Shown in pieces: positions 1 to 7,436 of a stretch of DNA of 64,000 nucleotides. Each line of letters opens with the position of its first letter. Positions within the stretch are counted from its first letter, which is position 1. This DNA is from Dehalobacter sp. CP (lineage in GTDB: Bacteria > Bacillota_B > Desulfitobacteriia > Desulfitobacteriales > Syntrophobotulaceae), in NCBI GenBank assembly GCA_009910795.1, contig VMEE01000093.1:124001-188000 (forward strand). The letters run 5' to 3'. Below the pieces are notes generated by a model that was not told the origin of the DNA, searched no databases, and saw nothing but the letters and a program-made list of their open reading frames with translations. A program made the position numbers and the translations under genes.

Positions 1-1
1 C

Positions 2-1849
2 AGCACGCTTGAAGCGCTGCTGAATTTGTCTGATCACGAGATTGTATCTGCCTCCGGAACTAGTTCAGTTGTCATCCTTGGGATAGCAAGCGATGCCGAG
101 ACCGGAGCGAGATATCAGGCAGAAGTATCACTTTTACAGGACCGAATGAGTGAACAGATCAATCAATCCAATGTAACTGAACCTGTGAAAGAACTTATCA
201 ATGAATTTATTGAACAGTGTGTGATCAAACCGACACTGACCATCGATGAAGAAGCGACAAAGAAAATGCAGGATATTGCCATTTCTAAGGTTAAACCATC
301 CATCCGGACCTATCGAGAAAATGAAAAAATTATAGGACCGGGGGAAATTGTTGATGATCAGATTTATCAGGCCCTGCAGGCGTACGGATTGATCAAAGTA
401 GAATCTCCATGGAAGCCGGCTTCCGGTATTGCAATGATTGTCTTGGTTTCGATGATTATTTTGATTTTTTTCGCCTACCAGTTCAGCCCCGACACGTTTA
501 CCCACTGGCAAAGGATGGTGCTGATCGGACTTCTGATGATTGTTGCGCTGGCCATGGGTAAAGCCTTTATGGCGATCAGTCTTGGGGACAATGATTTAAA
601 CACTTTGACGGCTATCCTGATACCTGCGGCCTGGGTTACGATGACGGTTACACTCCTGCTTGGCGTTAAGATCGCAGTTCTGGTAGGCGTCATTCTGGCT
701 ATTTTCACCGGGATGATGGCAGATCCAGGGAATATGGGAGCAGCAGGTTCGCTGGCAGCCTTATTTTCTTTGCTTAGCGGCATCGTCGGAATACAGGGTG
801 TTGCTAAACTGGACCGTCGTTCTGAGCTGGCCAGGGCAGGATTGTTTGTGGCTTTGGTAAACATTGCCCTTGTAAGCGGTGTTGCCTTGATCCTTCAGAT
901 TAGTCCGACCGATTGGCTGATCGGATGCATGCTGAGCGTTGCCAACGGATTTCTGACGTCTGTTCTTACCATGGGTGTTTTGCCTTGGCTGGAACAGGGC
1001 TTTAACATTACATCGGCGGTAAGGCTGTTGGAATTATCCAACCCGAATGCGCCGCTGTTGAAAAGCTTATTGATCGAAGCTCCAGGGACCTACCATCACA
1101 GCGTCCTGGTTGGGAATCTGGCTGAAACTGCCGCTGAAGAAATTAAAGCTGACCCTGTGCTGGTCAGAGTCGGTGCGCTCTATCATGATATCGGCAAGCT
1201 GAAAAGACCGTACTTCTTTATAGAAAACCAGTTTTCCAAGGATAATCCCCACGAAAAGATTGCCCCGACGCTTAGTTCCCTAATTATCATTTCCCATATC
1301 AAAGACGGACTAGAAATGGCCAAAGAGCATAAGCTTCCATCCAATATTCAGGATATTATTGCGCAGCATCACGGGGACAGCACGGCATCGTTCTTTTACC
1401 ATAAAGCACTCGAAGAGAATCCAGATATTTCGGAAGAAGCTTTCAGGTATGACGGGCAGCGTCCCCAGTCTAAAGAGGCGGCGCTGGTTCTTCTGGCGGA
1501 TAATGTTGAAGCAGCCGTTCGTTCCCAGAAGGACAGTTCGCCGGGAAAAATTGAAGGATTGGTGCGTAAGATTATCAAGGAGAAATTTGATGAGGGTCTG
1601 CTTGACCAATGTGACTTAACCTTTAAGGATCTGGATAAGATATCTATAGCATTTGTTAAGGTTCTAAGCGGAATATTCCATTCCAGGATCGAGTACCCTG
1701 AATTGCCGTCCGCCAAGACCAAAGTGGCAGAGGAAGCGGGCACGGGTCAGAAACAGGAGGAACCCAAAACGCAAAAAGAGAATGAGTCTCCGACTAAGCA
1801 GGACAGCGAGCCTGGTTCGTCATCTGAAAAAAATAATTCTCACGGATAG
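2..1849 (+). CDS. pgpH: 7TM-HD family phosphohydrolase (PgpH/YqfF), 5' partial
   Basis: The reading frame is open to the left edge (residues STLEALLN precede the TTG at 26), so the true start lies outside the window. The visible part has an extracellular segment, a block of about seven hydrophobic helices (roughly nt 430-1000), then a cytoplasmic HD domain with the motifs YHHS and YHDIGK near nt 1090-1200 and QHHGD near nt 1370. This is the architecture of PgpH/YqfF, a membrane c-di-AMP phosphodiesterase in Firmicutes (family knowledge). The C-terminal ~45 residues are a low-complexity, Glu/Lys/Ser-rich tail. The gene sits directly upstream of ybeY, the conserved Firmicutes order. Confidence 0.93.
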   Translation, partial: STLEALLNLSDHEIVSASGTSSVVILGIASDAETGARYQAEVSLLQDRMSEQINQSNVTEPVKELINEFIEQCVIKPTLTIDEEATKKMQDIAISKVKPSIRTYRENEKIIGPGEIVDDQIYQALQAYGLIKVESPWKPASGIAMIVLVSMIILIFFAYQFSPDTFTHWQRMVLIGLLMIVALAMGKAFMAISLGDNDLNTLTAILIPAAWVTMTVTLLLGVKIAVLVGVILAIFTGMMADPGNMGAAGSLAALFSLLSGIVGIQGVAKLDRRSELARAGLFVALVNIALVSGVALILQISPTDWLIGCMLSVANGFLTSVLTMGVLPWLEQGFNITSAVRLLELSNPNAPLLKSLLIEAPGTYHHSVLVGNLAETAAEEIKADPVLVRVGALYHDIGKLKRPYFFIENQFSKDNPHEKIAPTLSSLIIISHIKDGLEMAKEHKLPSNIQDIIAQHHGDSTASFFYHKALEENPDISEEAFRYDGQRPQSKEAALVLLADNVEAAVRSQKDSSPGKIEGLVRKIIKEKFDEGLLDQCDLTFKDLDKISIAFVKVLSGIFHSRIEYPELPSAKTKVAEEAGTGQKQEEPKTQKENESPTKQDSEPGSSSEKNNSHG

Positions 1850-1895
1850 GGGGGAGAAAAAGACTTGCTCTTTAAAGGCAGGTCTTTTCTGGGAA

Positions 1896-2507
1896 ATGGA
1901 ACTAGATATCAGTTGGGAAGAGGATTCTGTTGCAGAAGATGAACAAAATAAAATAGCAGAACTGCTTCGTACGGGCATTCAGAAAGCGCTTCTTGAGGGA
2001 GGCGGCCCGGATGACGCTGAGATCGGACTTGTCCTGACCGATGATGAATCCATTCATCTCCTGAATAAGACGTACCGCGGAATTGACAGCCCTACGGACG
2101 TCCTGTCTTTTGCCCTTCGGGAAAAGGGGGAAGGGGAGCCGGAGATTTATTATAATCCTCAGTCGGACAAAGATAAGAAAGAATGGCTTGAGTATTCTCT
2201 CGAAGAAATTATTGACGAAGAAGATGAAAATATTGACGAATACGAAGAAGATAATTTTGAGGAGTACGAAGAGGATGACGATGATTTCAGCTACTGCGAT
2301 ACGACTCTCGGTGATATCGTGATTTCTGTCGAAAGAGCCCGTTCTCAGGCCATTGAGTATGGGCATTCCTTTGCCAGAGAGATTGTTTACCTGGCAGTGC
2401 ACGGAACACTGCACCTTCTGGGGTACGATCATGGCAGTGAGGAGGATTCCAGTGTCATGCGGCGTCTGGAGGAACAGGTTATGGATCAGCTGAGCCTGCT
2501 GCGCTGA
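1896..2507 (+). CDS. ybeY: Endoribonuclease YbeY with acidic insertion
   Basis: The 203-aa product carries the YbeY metal-binding signature [11 protein letters not shown] (His169, His173, His179), which binds zinc in a single-strand endoribonuclease needed for 16S rRNA 3'-end maturation. The ATG at 1896 is preferred because it gives the conserved N-terminus (MELDISW). The in-frame extension upstream would overlap pgpH and has no family-like sequence. Length exceeds the usual ~150-170 aa because residues ~77-135, between the LSFALRE strand and LGDIVIS, form an insertion with a very acidic stretch (residues 103-130 are mostly Asp/Glu). The gene lies 46 nt after pgpH and 15 nt before dgkA, so cotranscription is likely. 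Confidence 0.93.
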   Translation: MELDISWEEDSVAEDEQNKIAELLRTGIQKALLEGGGPDDAEIGLVLTDDESIHLLNKTYRGIDSPTDVLSFALREKGEGEPEIYYNPQSDKDKKEWLEYSLEEIIDEEDENIDEYEEDNFEEYEEDDDDFSYCDTTLGDIVISVERARSQAIEYGHSFAREIVYLAVHGTLHLLGYDHGSEEDSSVMRRLEEQVMDQLSLLR

Positions 2508-2522
2508 CAAGGGGGAAGAATA

Positions 2523-2897
2523 ATGCCGGATATCCGTAAGCCTGCTGGTTTTATCGGCAGCTGCAGAGGGGCTTTGCACGGGATTGCTTACTCGCTGAGA
2601 ACAGAAAAACACCTCAGATTTCATTTTTTTGCCGCTGCGGTTGTTGTTCTGGCAGGCGCTTACTTTCGTCTTTCAGGCGTTCACTGGCTGTTTATTATTT
2701 ATGCCATTGGCAGCGTTCTGGTGGCGGAGTTGTTCAATACCGCGCTGGAAAGGGCGATTAATCTGGCTGAACCCGGGTACCATCCCCTTGCCGGCCTCGG
2801 CAAGGATGTTGCTTCCGGTGCCGTACTGGTTGCCGCTATCCAGGCTGTCGTTATTGGGATCATTATTTTTGGATCTTATTTGATAAAGATTTTTTAG
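2523..2897 (+). CDS. dgkA: Undecaprenol/diacylglycerol kinase family protein
   Basis: This 124-aa integral membrane protein has three hydrophobic helices and the DgkA signature around ELFNTALERAINL (residues ~69-81), with the catalytic Glu and metal-binding residues. In Gram-positive bacteria this family mostly phosphorylates undecaprenol, recycling lipid carrier for cell-wall synthesis (family knowledge). A GGGGGAAG ribosome-binding site precedes the ATG at 2523. It follows ybeY by 15 nt in the classic pgpH-ybeY-dgkA-cdd-era order. Confidence 0.94.
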   Translation: MPDIRKPAGFIGSCRGALHGIAYSLRTEKHLRFHFFAAAVVVLAGAYFRLSGVHWLFIIYAIGSVLVAELFNTALERAINLAEPGYHPLAGLGKDVASGAVLVAAIQAVVIGIIIFGSYLIKIF

Positions 2898-2902
2898 GGT
2901 AG

Positions 2903-3065
2903 GTCTGTGGGCGACAATACCACCTTTCGGTTGTTGCGTCCTCCTTGACGCGTCGCTTCTTGCCATTGCCATCCATGGCATCGCGACATTAGGCCATCCG
3001 TGGCCGTCAAAAGGCCGCGCTTCGCACTCCATGCTCCGCTCACGGCGGAACTGTAGCCCACAGAC
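2903..3065. repeat. REP/MITE-like inverted-repeat element
   Basis: The intergenic stretch between dgkA and cdd is bounded by a perfect 10-bp inverted repeat, GTCTGTGGGC at 2903-2912 and GCCCACAGAC at 3056-3065. Inside are further short palindromes (GCCATCCATGGC; GGCCATCCGTGGCC) and a GC-rich, structured core, unlike the flanking coding sequence. No ORF is credible inside. It looks like a small non-autonomous palindromic repeat. Whether it is multicopy cannot be seen from one window. Confidence 0.55.
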
Positions 3066-3137
3066 TGATCTTAGGATTGTTTAAGGAGGTCTGCAAGTCG
3101 TAGCGTTGTTATTATCTAAGACGGGGGGCGGAATGAG

Positions 3138-3563
3138 ATGAAGAACGAACAGGCTGTGGATATCAATCAGGCTACGGAGCTGATTCGCCAGGCGCATCAG
3201 GCTTGTGAAGAGGCTTATGCCCCTTACTCCTGCTACAAGGTTGGCGCCGCCGTTCTCTGGGAATCCGGAAGGATTACTTCCGGTGTCAATGTCGAAAATG
3301 CTTCCTATGGCCTGAGTGTCTGTGCGGAACGCAATGCCGTGTTCCATGGGATCGGATTGGGGGAAAGGCGGATCAAAGCGGTTGCTATCGCAGTTCCGCT
3401 CGAGGAGATGCCGTCCCCATGTGGTGCCTGCCGGCAGGTGATCCGGGAGTTCGCCTCGGACTGCCTTGTTTTGCTCAGCAATGGCAGCGGAGAAATCAGG
3501 AAAATTTGTTTGAAGGATCTTCTCCCTGATTCGTTTGGCCCGGAGTTTTTAAAAAGCATTTAG
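3138..3563 (+). CDS. cdd: Cytidine deaminase
   Basis: The 141-aa product matches homotetrameric zinc cytidine deaminases. It has CAE at residues 62-64 (zinc ligand plus catalytic Glu) and PCGACRQ with Cys95 and Cys98, and the substrate-binding NVENASYG segment near residues 51-58. It converts cytidine and deoxycytidine to uridine and deoxyuridine in pyrimidine salvage. The ATG at 3138 follows a GGGGGGCGG-type RBS. It sits in the conserved position between dgkA and era. Confidence 0.96.
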   Translation: MKNEQAVDINQATELIRQAHQACEEAYAPYSCYKVGAAVLWESGRITSGVNVENASYGLSVCAERNAVFHGIGLGERRIKAVAIAVPLEEMPSPCGACRQVIREFASDCLVLLSNGSGEIRKICLKDLLPDSFGPEFLKSI

Positions 3564-3578
3564 GATAAGAGACCACAT

Positions 3579-3653
3579 GATATACAGCTATAGGATATAC
3601 AACGATAGGATACACAATTTTATGATACAAGATTTTATGATACAAGGAAGGTA
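3579..3653 (+). repeat. Imperfect 15-bp tandem repeat before era
   Basis: Five consecutive 15-nt units, each beginning GATA(T/C)A(C/A), run from 3579 to 3653 (unit starts 3579, 3594, 3609, 3624, 3639). The last unit merges into the era ribosome-binding site (GGAAGG). The unit length is a multiple of three but the tract is intergenic. Confidence 0.75.
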
Positions 3654-3659
3654 AAGCAT

Positions 3660-4577
3660 TTGAACAAACAGGAGAAAAAAGGTTTTCGATCGGGTTTTGT
3701 TGCGGTGATCGGACGGCCCAATGCCGGGAAATCGACCTTGCTGAATACGCTTTTGGGTCAGAAAGTGCTGATTATATCCGATAAGCCGCAGGCAACCAGA
3801 AACAGAATCCGGTGTATCCTTACCGAAGAGCGCGGGCAGGTCATCTTTTTTGATACGCCCGGTATTCATAAACCGAAGCACCGCCTGGGCGAATATATGG
3901 TCGCGGCCGCCAAAAGCACTTTGCAGGGCGTCGATTTTGCGATATGCGTCGTCGATGCCTCCGTACCGTTTGGATCGGGGGATGAATACGTGCTTCAGGT
4001 CATTAAGGACAGCGGAGCTCCGTGCATTTTGGCCTTAAATAAAATTGACCTGATTTCCAAGGATCAGTTGCTGGAGAAAATAGCCGGCTTTGCCAAAATA
4101 GCAGATTTTAAAGAAATCGTTCCAATTTCAGCTTTACAGTCCGAGAATACCACGAAGTTAATGGATCTGATTTTTGAAGCGCTTCTGCCTGGCCCAATGT
4201 ATTTTCCGGATGATGTCGTCATAGACCAGCCGGAGAAGTTTGTCGTTGCAGAGCTGATCAGAGAAAAGCTGATGAACCTGACCAGAGAAGAAGTTCCGCA
4301 CTCGGTCGCGGTCGTGGTCGATAAGATGGAAGAGAAAAAATCCCTGATTAAGATAGAGGCTGTGATCCTCGTCGAGCGTGATTCCCAGAAAGGAATTGTG
4401 ATTGGCAAGGAAGGAAGTGTCTTAAAAGAAGTCGGAAGGCTTGCCCGGGAAGAAATTGAAACGCTGCTGGGCAGCAAGGTATTCCTTGAACTTTGGGTCA
4501 AAGTCAAGAAGGACTGGCGCAACCAGAATAACCAGCTCAGGGATCTGGGATATAATCTGAAGGACCTGAAAGAATAA
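3660..4577 (+). CDS. era: GTPase Era
   Basis: The 305-aa protein has the Era/TrmE-type G domain: G1 GRPNAGKST (18-26), G3 DTPG (65-68), G4 NKID (127-130). A C-terminal KH domain has the GKEGSVLKEVG motif near residue 250. Era binds the 3' end of 16S rRNA and couples GTP hydrolysis to 30S assembly. The start is a TTG at 3660 with GGAAGG upstream. No in-frame ATG gives the conserved N-terminus. Confidence 0.97.
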   Translation: MNKQEKKGFRSGFVAVIGRPNAGKSTLLNTLLGQKVLIISDKPQATRNRIRCILTEERGQVIFFDTPGIHKPKHRLGEYMVAAAKSTLQGVDFAICVVDASVPFGSGDEYVLQVIKDSGAPCILALNKIDLISKDQLLEKIAGFAKIADFKEIVPISALQSENTTKLMDLIFEALLPGPMYFPDDVVIDQPEKFVVAELIREKLMNLTREEVPHSVAVVVDKMEEKKSLIKIEAVILVERDSQKGIVIGKEGSVLKEVGRLAREEIETLLGSKVFLELWVKVKKDWRNQNNQLRDLGYNLKDLKE

Positions 4578-4674
4578 ATGCCGCGGGGTACATTAGGGTT
4601 ATTAAAAAATAAGGTATCTTATCATATTAGCGGTACGGGAAAGTATAAAAGAACGCTGAAGGGAAGGTAGACTT

Positions 4675-5316
4675 ATGAATATCGCCGGAAAAATTGACCA
4701 TACGCTTCTGAAATCTGAAGCTACGGAGAAGGATATCGTCGGTCTTTGCCATGAGGCTGTCAAACACGGTTTTGCTTCCGTTTGTGTAAACCCCATATAT
4801 ATCTGTACCGCCGCACGCCTGCTGCACGGAACGAGTGTCATACCGTGCACGGTCATAGGTTTTCCGCTTGGAGCTGAGTTTACCGAAATAAAGATGCAGG
4901 AGATTCTGGCAGCGAAAGCCCATGGCGCGAGGGAAGTTGATGCCGTGATGTGCATCGGCAAAGCCAAATCCGGCGATTGGAAAGCCGTGCAGCGTGACGT
5001 GAATTTGATGGTTCAGACGGCCCAGGGCTGCGGTCTAAAAATAAAAATGATTATTGAAACGGGGCTTTTGGACGAGGACGAAAAGCGGAAGGCGGCTGAA
5101 ATTATCCGGGAAGCTGGAGCAAACTATATCAAAACATCGACGGGCTATTTTGGCGGCGCAACAGTTGAAGACGTCAAAAACCTGAAAAACTGGGCAGGCC
5201 CTGTTGTTAAAGTCAAAGCATCCGGCGGAATCAAGACGAAAGAGTTTGCTTTGGAACTGATCAAGGCAGGTGCCGACAGACTCGGAACCAGCTCCGGGAT
5301 CGTAATAATCCAGTAG
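4675..5316 (+). CDS. deoC: Deoxyribose-phosphate aldolase
   Basis: This 213-aa class I aldolase cleaves 2-deoxyribose-5-phosphate to glyceraldehyde-3-phosphate and acetaldehyde. The Schiff-base lysine sits in YIKTSTG (Lys153), the proton-relay lysine in VKVKASGG (Lys181) and the catalytic Asp in EVDAVMCIG (Asp89). A GGAAGG RBS precedes the ATG at 4675. Its place between era and recO is not the B. subtilis order. It fits functionally with cdd upstream as nucleoside salvage. Confidence 0.96.
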   Translation: MNIAGKIDHTLLKSEATEKDIVGLCHEAVKHGFASVCVNPIYICTAARLLHGTSVIPCTVIGFPLGAEFTEIKMQEILAAKAHGAREVDAVMCIGKAKSGDWKAVQRDVNLMVQTAQGCGLKIKMIIETGLLDEDEKRKAAEIIREAGANYIKTSTGYFGGATVEDVKNLKNWAGPVVKVKASGGIKTKEFALELIKAGADRLGTSSGIVIIQ

Positions 5317-5348
5317 TATCTAGTTCTTAGATGTATTAACTGTTTAGT

Positions 5349-5399
5349 CAATAGAAATTACATAAATAGGAATGCTATCCAAATAGATAGCATCTATTG
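5349..5399. other. Two-tier hairpin between deoC and recO
   Basis: A perfect 8-bp inverted repeat (ATGCTATC 5372-5379, GATAGCAT 5386-5393) is nested in an outer CAATAG/CTATTG pair (5349-5354, 5394-5399). There is no downstream T-run, so this is not a typical terminator. It could be an mRNA structure or a protein site. Confidence 0.35.
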
Positions 5400-5445
5400 A
5401 AAATATAATAGGGAATAAAGACACGACCGGGGATGATGTTGGGAG

Positions 5446-6189
5446 ATGGCGGTCTATCAGGCGGATGCGATTGTGATCCGCAGCAGGGAGTATGGTGAGT
5501 CGGACAGGCTTATCACGCTTTTTTCAAGGGAAAAAGGAAAGCTAGAGGCTGTGGCCAAGGGGGTTCGAAAACCCAAAAGCACCCAGAGGGGCGGGACGCA
5601 GCTTTTTACGTATGCCGATTTTTTGTTGTACAGGGGGAAGACACTGGATACGGTGAATCAGGCTCAGCCCCGGGAGAACTTCATCCATCTCTGGGACGAT
5701 TTTGACCGGACGATCACCGCGTCGGCAATGGTCGAGCTGCTGGATATTTCTACTGTCAGGGAACAGCCTGATCCGGAACTGTTCACTCTTACCTTAAGCT
5801 TTCTTTTTTTGCTCAAACATCTTGACCCGTATATGGCTCAGGCTGCTTATGCGCTCAGGCTCATGCACCTGCAGGGTTATCTGCCGTCGATGGAGGGTTG
5901 TACCGAATGTGGCGGAGACCTTTCCGGCGAGCAGGTCTATTTGAGTGCGGAGGCCGGAGGTTTTCTTTGCGCGGCCTGTAAAAACAACCGGATCGTCAGA
6001 GCGCTGAACCCGGGAAGCCTGGCCCTGATGCGCCAGTTGTACCAGGCCGATCTCGTGAAGATTGATCGACTGCGCTGGAACAAAAAAATGCGGCAGGAAA
6101 TCCTCGAAAGCCTTTGCCATTACTGTGAACAAAAATTTGAACGCAAACTCCTGGCCTGGAGACAAGGCAGTGAGTTCTGGAACAAGTGA
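5446..6189 (+). CDS. recO: DNA repair protein RecO
   Basis: The 247-aa product has the N-terminal OB-fold start typical of RecO (YQADAIVIRSREYGESDRL) and a four-cysteine zinc site formed by CTEC and CAAC around residues 148-178. RecO loads RecA with RecR and anneals SSB-coated strands in recombinational repair. The ATG at 5446 follows a GGGAG RBS. The last residues (SEFWNK) are encoded by units of a 13-bp tandem repeat that continues past the stop codon. Confidence 0.94.
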   Translation: MAVYQADAIVIRSREYGESDRLITLFSREKGKLEAVAKGVRKPKSTQRGGTQLFTYADFLLYRGKTLDTVNQAQPRENFIHLWDDFDRTITASAMVELLDISTVREQPDPELFTLTLSFLFLLKHLDPYMAQAAYALRLMHLQGYLPSMEGCTECGGDLSGEQVYLSAEAGGFLCAACKNNRIVRALNPGSLALMRQLYQADLVKIDRLRWNKKMRQEILESLCHYCEQKFERKLLAWRQGSEFWNK

Positions 6190-6221
6190 GTTCTGGAAGG
6201 TGAGTTCGGTGAGTTCTGGAA
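6170..6221 (+). repeat. GTGAGTTCTGGAA tandem repeat over recO 3' end
   Basis: Exact 13-bp copies of GTGAGTTCTGGAA occur at 6170-6182, 6186-6198 and 6209-6221, with a truncated GTGAGTTC at 6200-6207. The tract begins inside recO, spans its stop codon (TGA 6187-6189) and ends next to the glyQ promoter. Confidence 0.8.
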
Positions 6222-6223
6222 GA

Positions 6224-6252
6224 TTGACAGTGAAGCTTTATTGGCATATAAT
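6224..6252 (+). promoter_or_regulatory. SigmaA promoter for glyQS leader
   Basis: A consensus -35 TTGACA (6224-6229) and -10 TATAAT (6247-6252) are separated by exactly 17 nt. It lies about 70 nt upstream of the structured T-box leader, so it is the likely start for glyQ-glyS transcription. Confidence 0.85.
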
Positions 6253-6324
6253 ATCTCAGATAAAGGTTATACTGCATGTAAGCAGCTTTCTTTTTAGGAA
6301 AATATTTTGTCCGCATAGATGGAA

Positions 6325-6540
6325 AAGATGCCTGCGATAGCCGCTAAGAGAGTCCGGGAGGGTGAGAGCCGGACAGGTGAAAACAGGTTGGGCAGTCTGG
6401 AGCGGACCAGGTTCAAAGAGGATTCCAAGTTACGTGACAAAGTTACGTAAGTATATTGGAATCAAGCAGGGTGGAACCGCGGGAAATGCTCTCGTCCCTG
6501 CAGCAATTATTTGCTGTATGGATGGGGGTTTTTATTTTTG
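6325..6540 (+). promoter_or_regulatory. T-box riboswitch (glycyl) upstream of glyQS
   Basis: The leader contains an AGAGAG element, a long Stem I region and the highly conserved T-box AGGGTGGAACCGCGGG at 6468-6483. This is followed by the terminator GTCCCTGCAGCAA-loop-TTGCTG..GGGGG with a T-run (about 6494-6538). T-box leaders sense uncharged tRNA through the specifier codon and the TGGA/ACCA pairing. Context (glyQ-glyS) implies tRNA-Gly. A GGC in GGGCAGTCTGGAGC near 6390-6400 is a possible specifier, not proved. The 5' boundary is approximate. Confidence 0.92.
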
Positions 6541-6555
6541 AACGGAGGAAATCAT

Positions 6556-7434
6556 ATGAAATTTCAAGATCTTATTCTGGCCCTTAACCAGTTTTGGGGG
6601 GAGCAGGGATGTATTATTGCTCAGCCCTACGATATTGAAAAAGGCGCAGGAACGATGAACCCGGCCACTTTTTTACGGGCACTGGGACCGGAACCCTGGA
6701 ATGTGGCTTATGTGGAGCCGTCCAGGCGTCCGACCGACGGCAGATACGGTGAAAATCCGAACCGTCTGCAGCACTATTTTCAGTATCAGGTCATTCTGAA
6801 GCCTTCGCCGGATAATGTCCAGGAGCTTTATCTGGAAAGCCTGGAGCGGCTCGGAATCAATCCGGCCGACCATGATATCCGGTTTGTGGAAGACAACTGG
6901 GAATCCCCTACACTGGGGGCCTGGGGCCTTGGTTGGGAAGTTTGGCTGGACGGCATGGAAGTCACCCAGTTCACCTACTTTCAGCAGTGCGGCGGTATTG
7001 ACTGCAAACCCGTCTGCGCAGAAATTACGTATGGGATAGAAAGGCTGGCGACCTTTATTCAGGGCAAGGAGAGCGTTTTTGATATTGAGTGGGTCGGAGA
7101 CATTAGCTACGGTGATATTTATCTGCAGAATGAAATTGATTTTTCACGCTACAACTTTGAAGTGGCTGACATTGATGCGCTGCGGCAGTGGTTTGATATG
7201 TACGAGAAGGAATCAGAGCGGACCGTCCAGGCAGGCCTGGTCGTGCCGGCCTACGATTATGTACTGAAATGCTCTCACGCGTTTAACCTTCTGGAAGCCC
7301 GGGGGGCGATCAGTGTGACGGAAAGAACCGGGTACATTGCCAGAGTAAGACACCTGGCCCGTCTGTGTGCCCAGGCCTATGTCACCCAGCGAGAAACACT
7401 CGGGTTTCCTTTACTGAAAAAAAGGGGGGAATAA
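6556..7434 (+). CDS. glyQ: Glycyl-tRNA synthetase alpha subunit
   Basis: The 292-aa product is the class II catalytic alpha chain of the tetrameric bacterial GlyRS, recognised by its start ([19 protein letters not shown]) and motifs [14 protein letters not shown] and [14 protein letters not shown]. The ATG at 6556 is used because a GGAGG lies 7 nt upstream. Upstream in-frame starts fall in the T-box terminator. glyS begins 2 nt after the stop, so the two subunits are translationally coupled. Confidence 0.97.
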   Translation: MKFQDLILALNQFWGEQGCIIAQPYDIEKGAGTMNPATFLRALGPEPWNVAYVEPSRRPTDGRYGENPNRLQHYFQYQVILKPSPDNVQELYLESLERLGINPADHDIRFVEDNWESPTLGAWGLGWEVWLDGMEVTQFTYFQQCGGIDCKPVCAEITYGIERLATFIQGKESVFDIEWVGDISYGDIYLQNEIDFSRYNFEVADIDALRQWFDMYEKESERTVQAGLVVPAYDYVLKCSHAFNLLEARGAISVTERTGYIARVRHLARLCAQAYVTQRETLGFPLLKKRGE

Positions 7435-7436
7435 AA

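Noticed and set aside
3579..3653. CRISPR-like array before era
   Set aside because: Units are 15 bp, directly adjacent, with no spacers.
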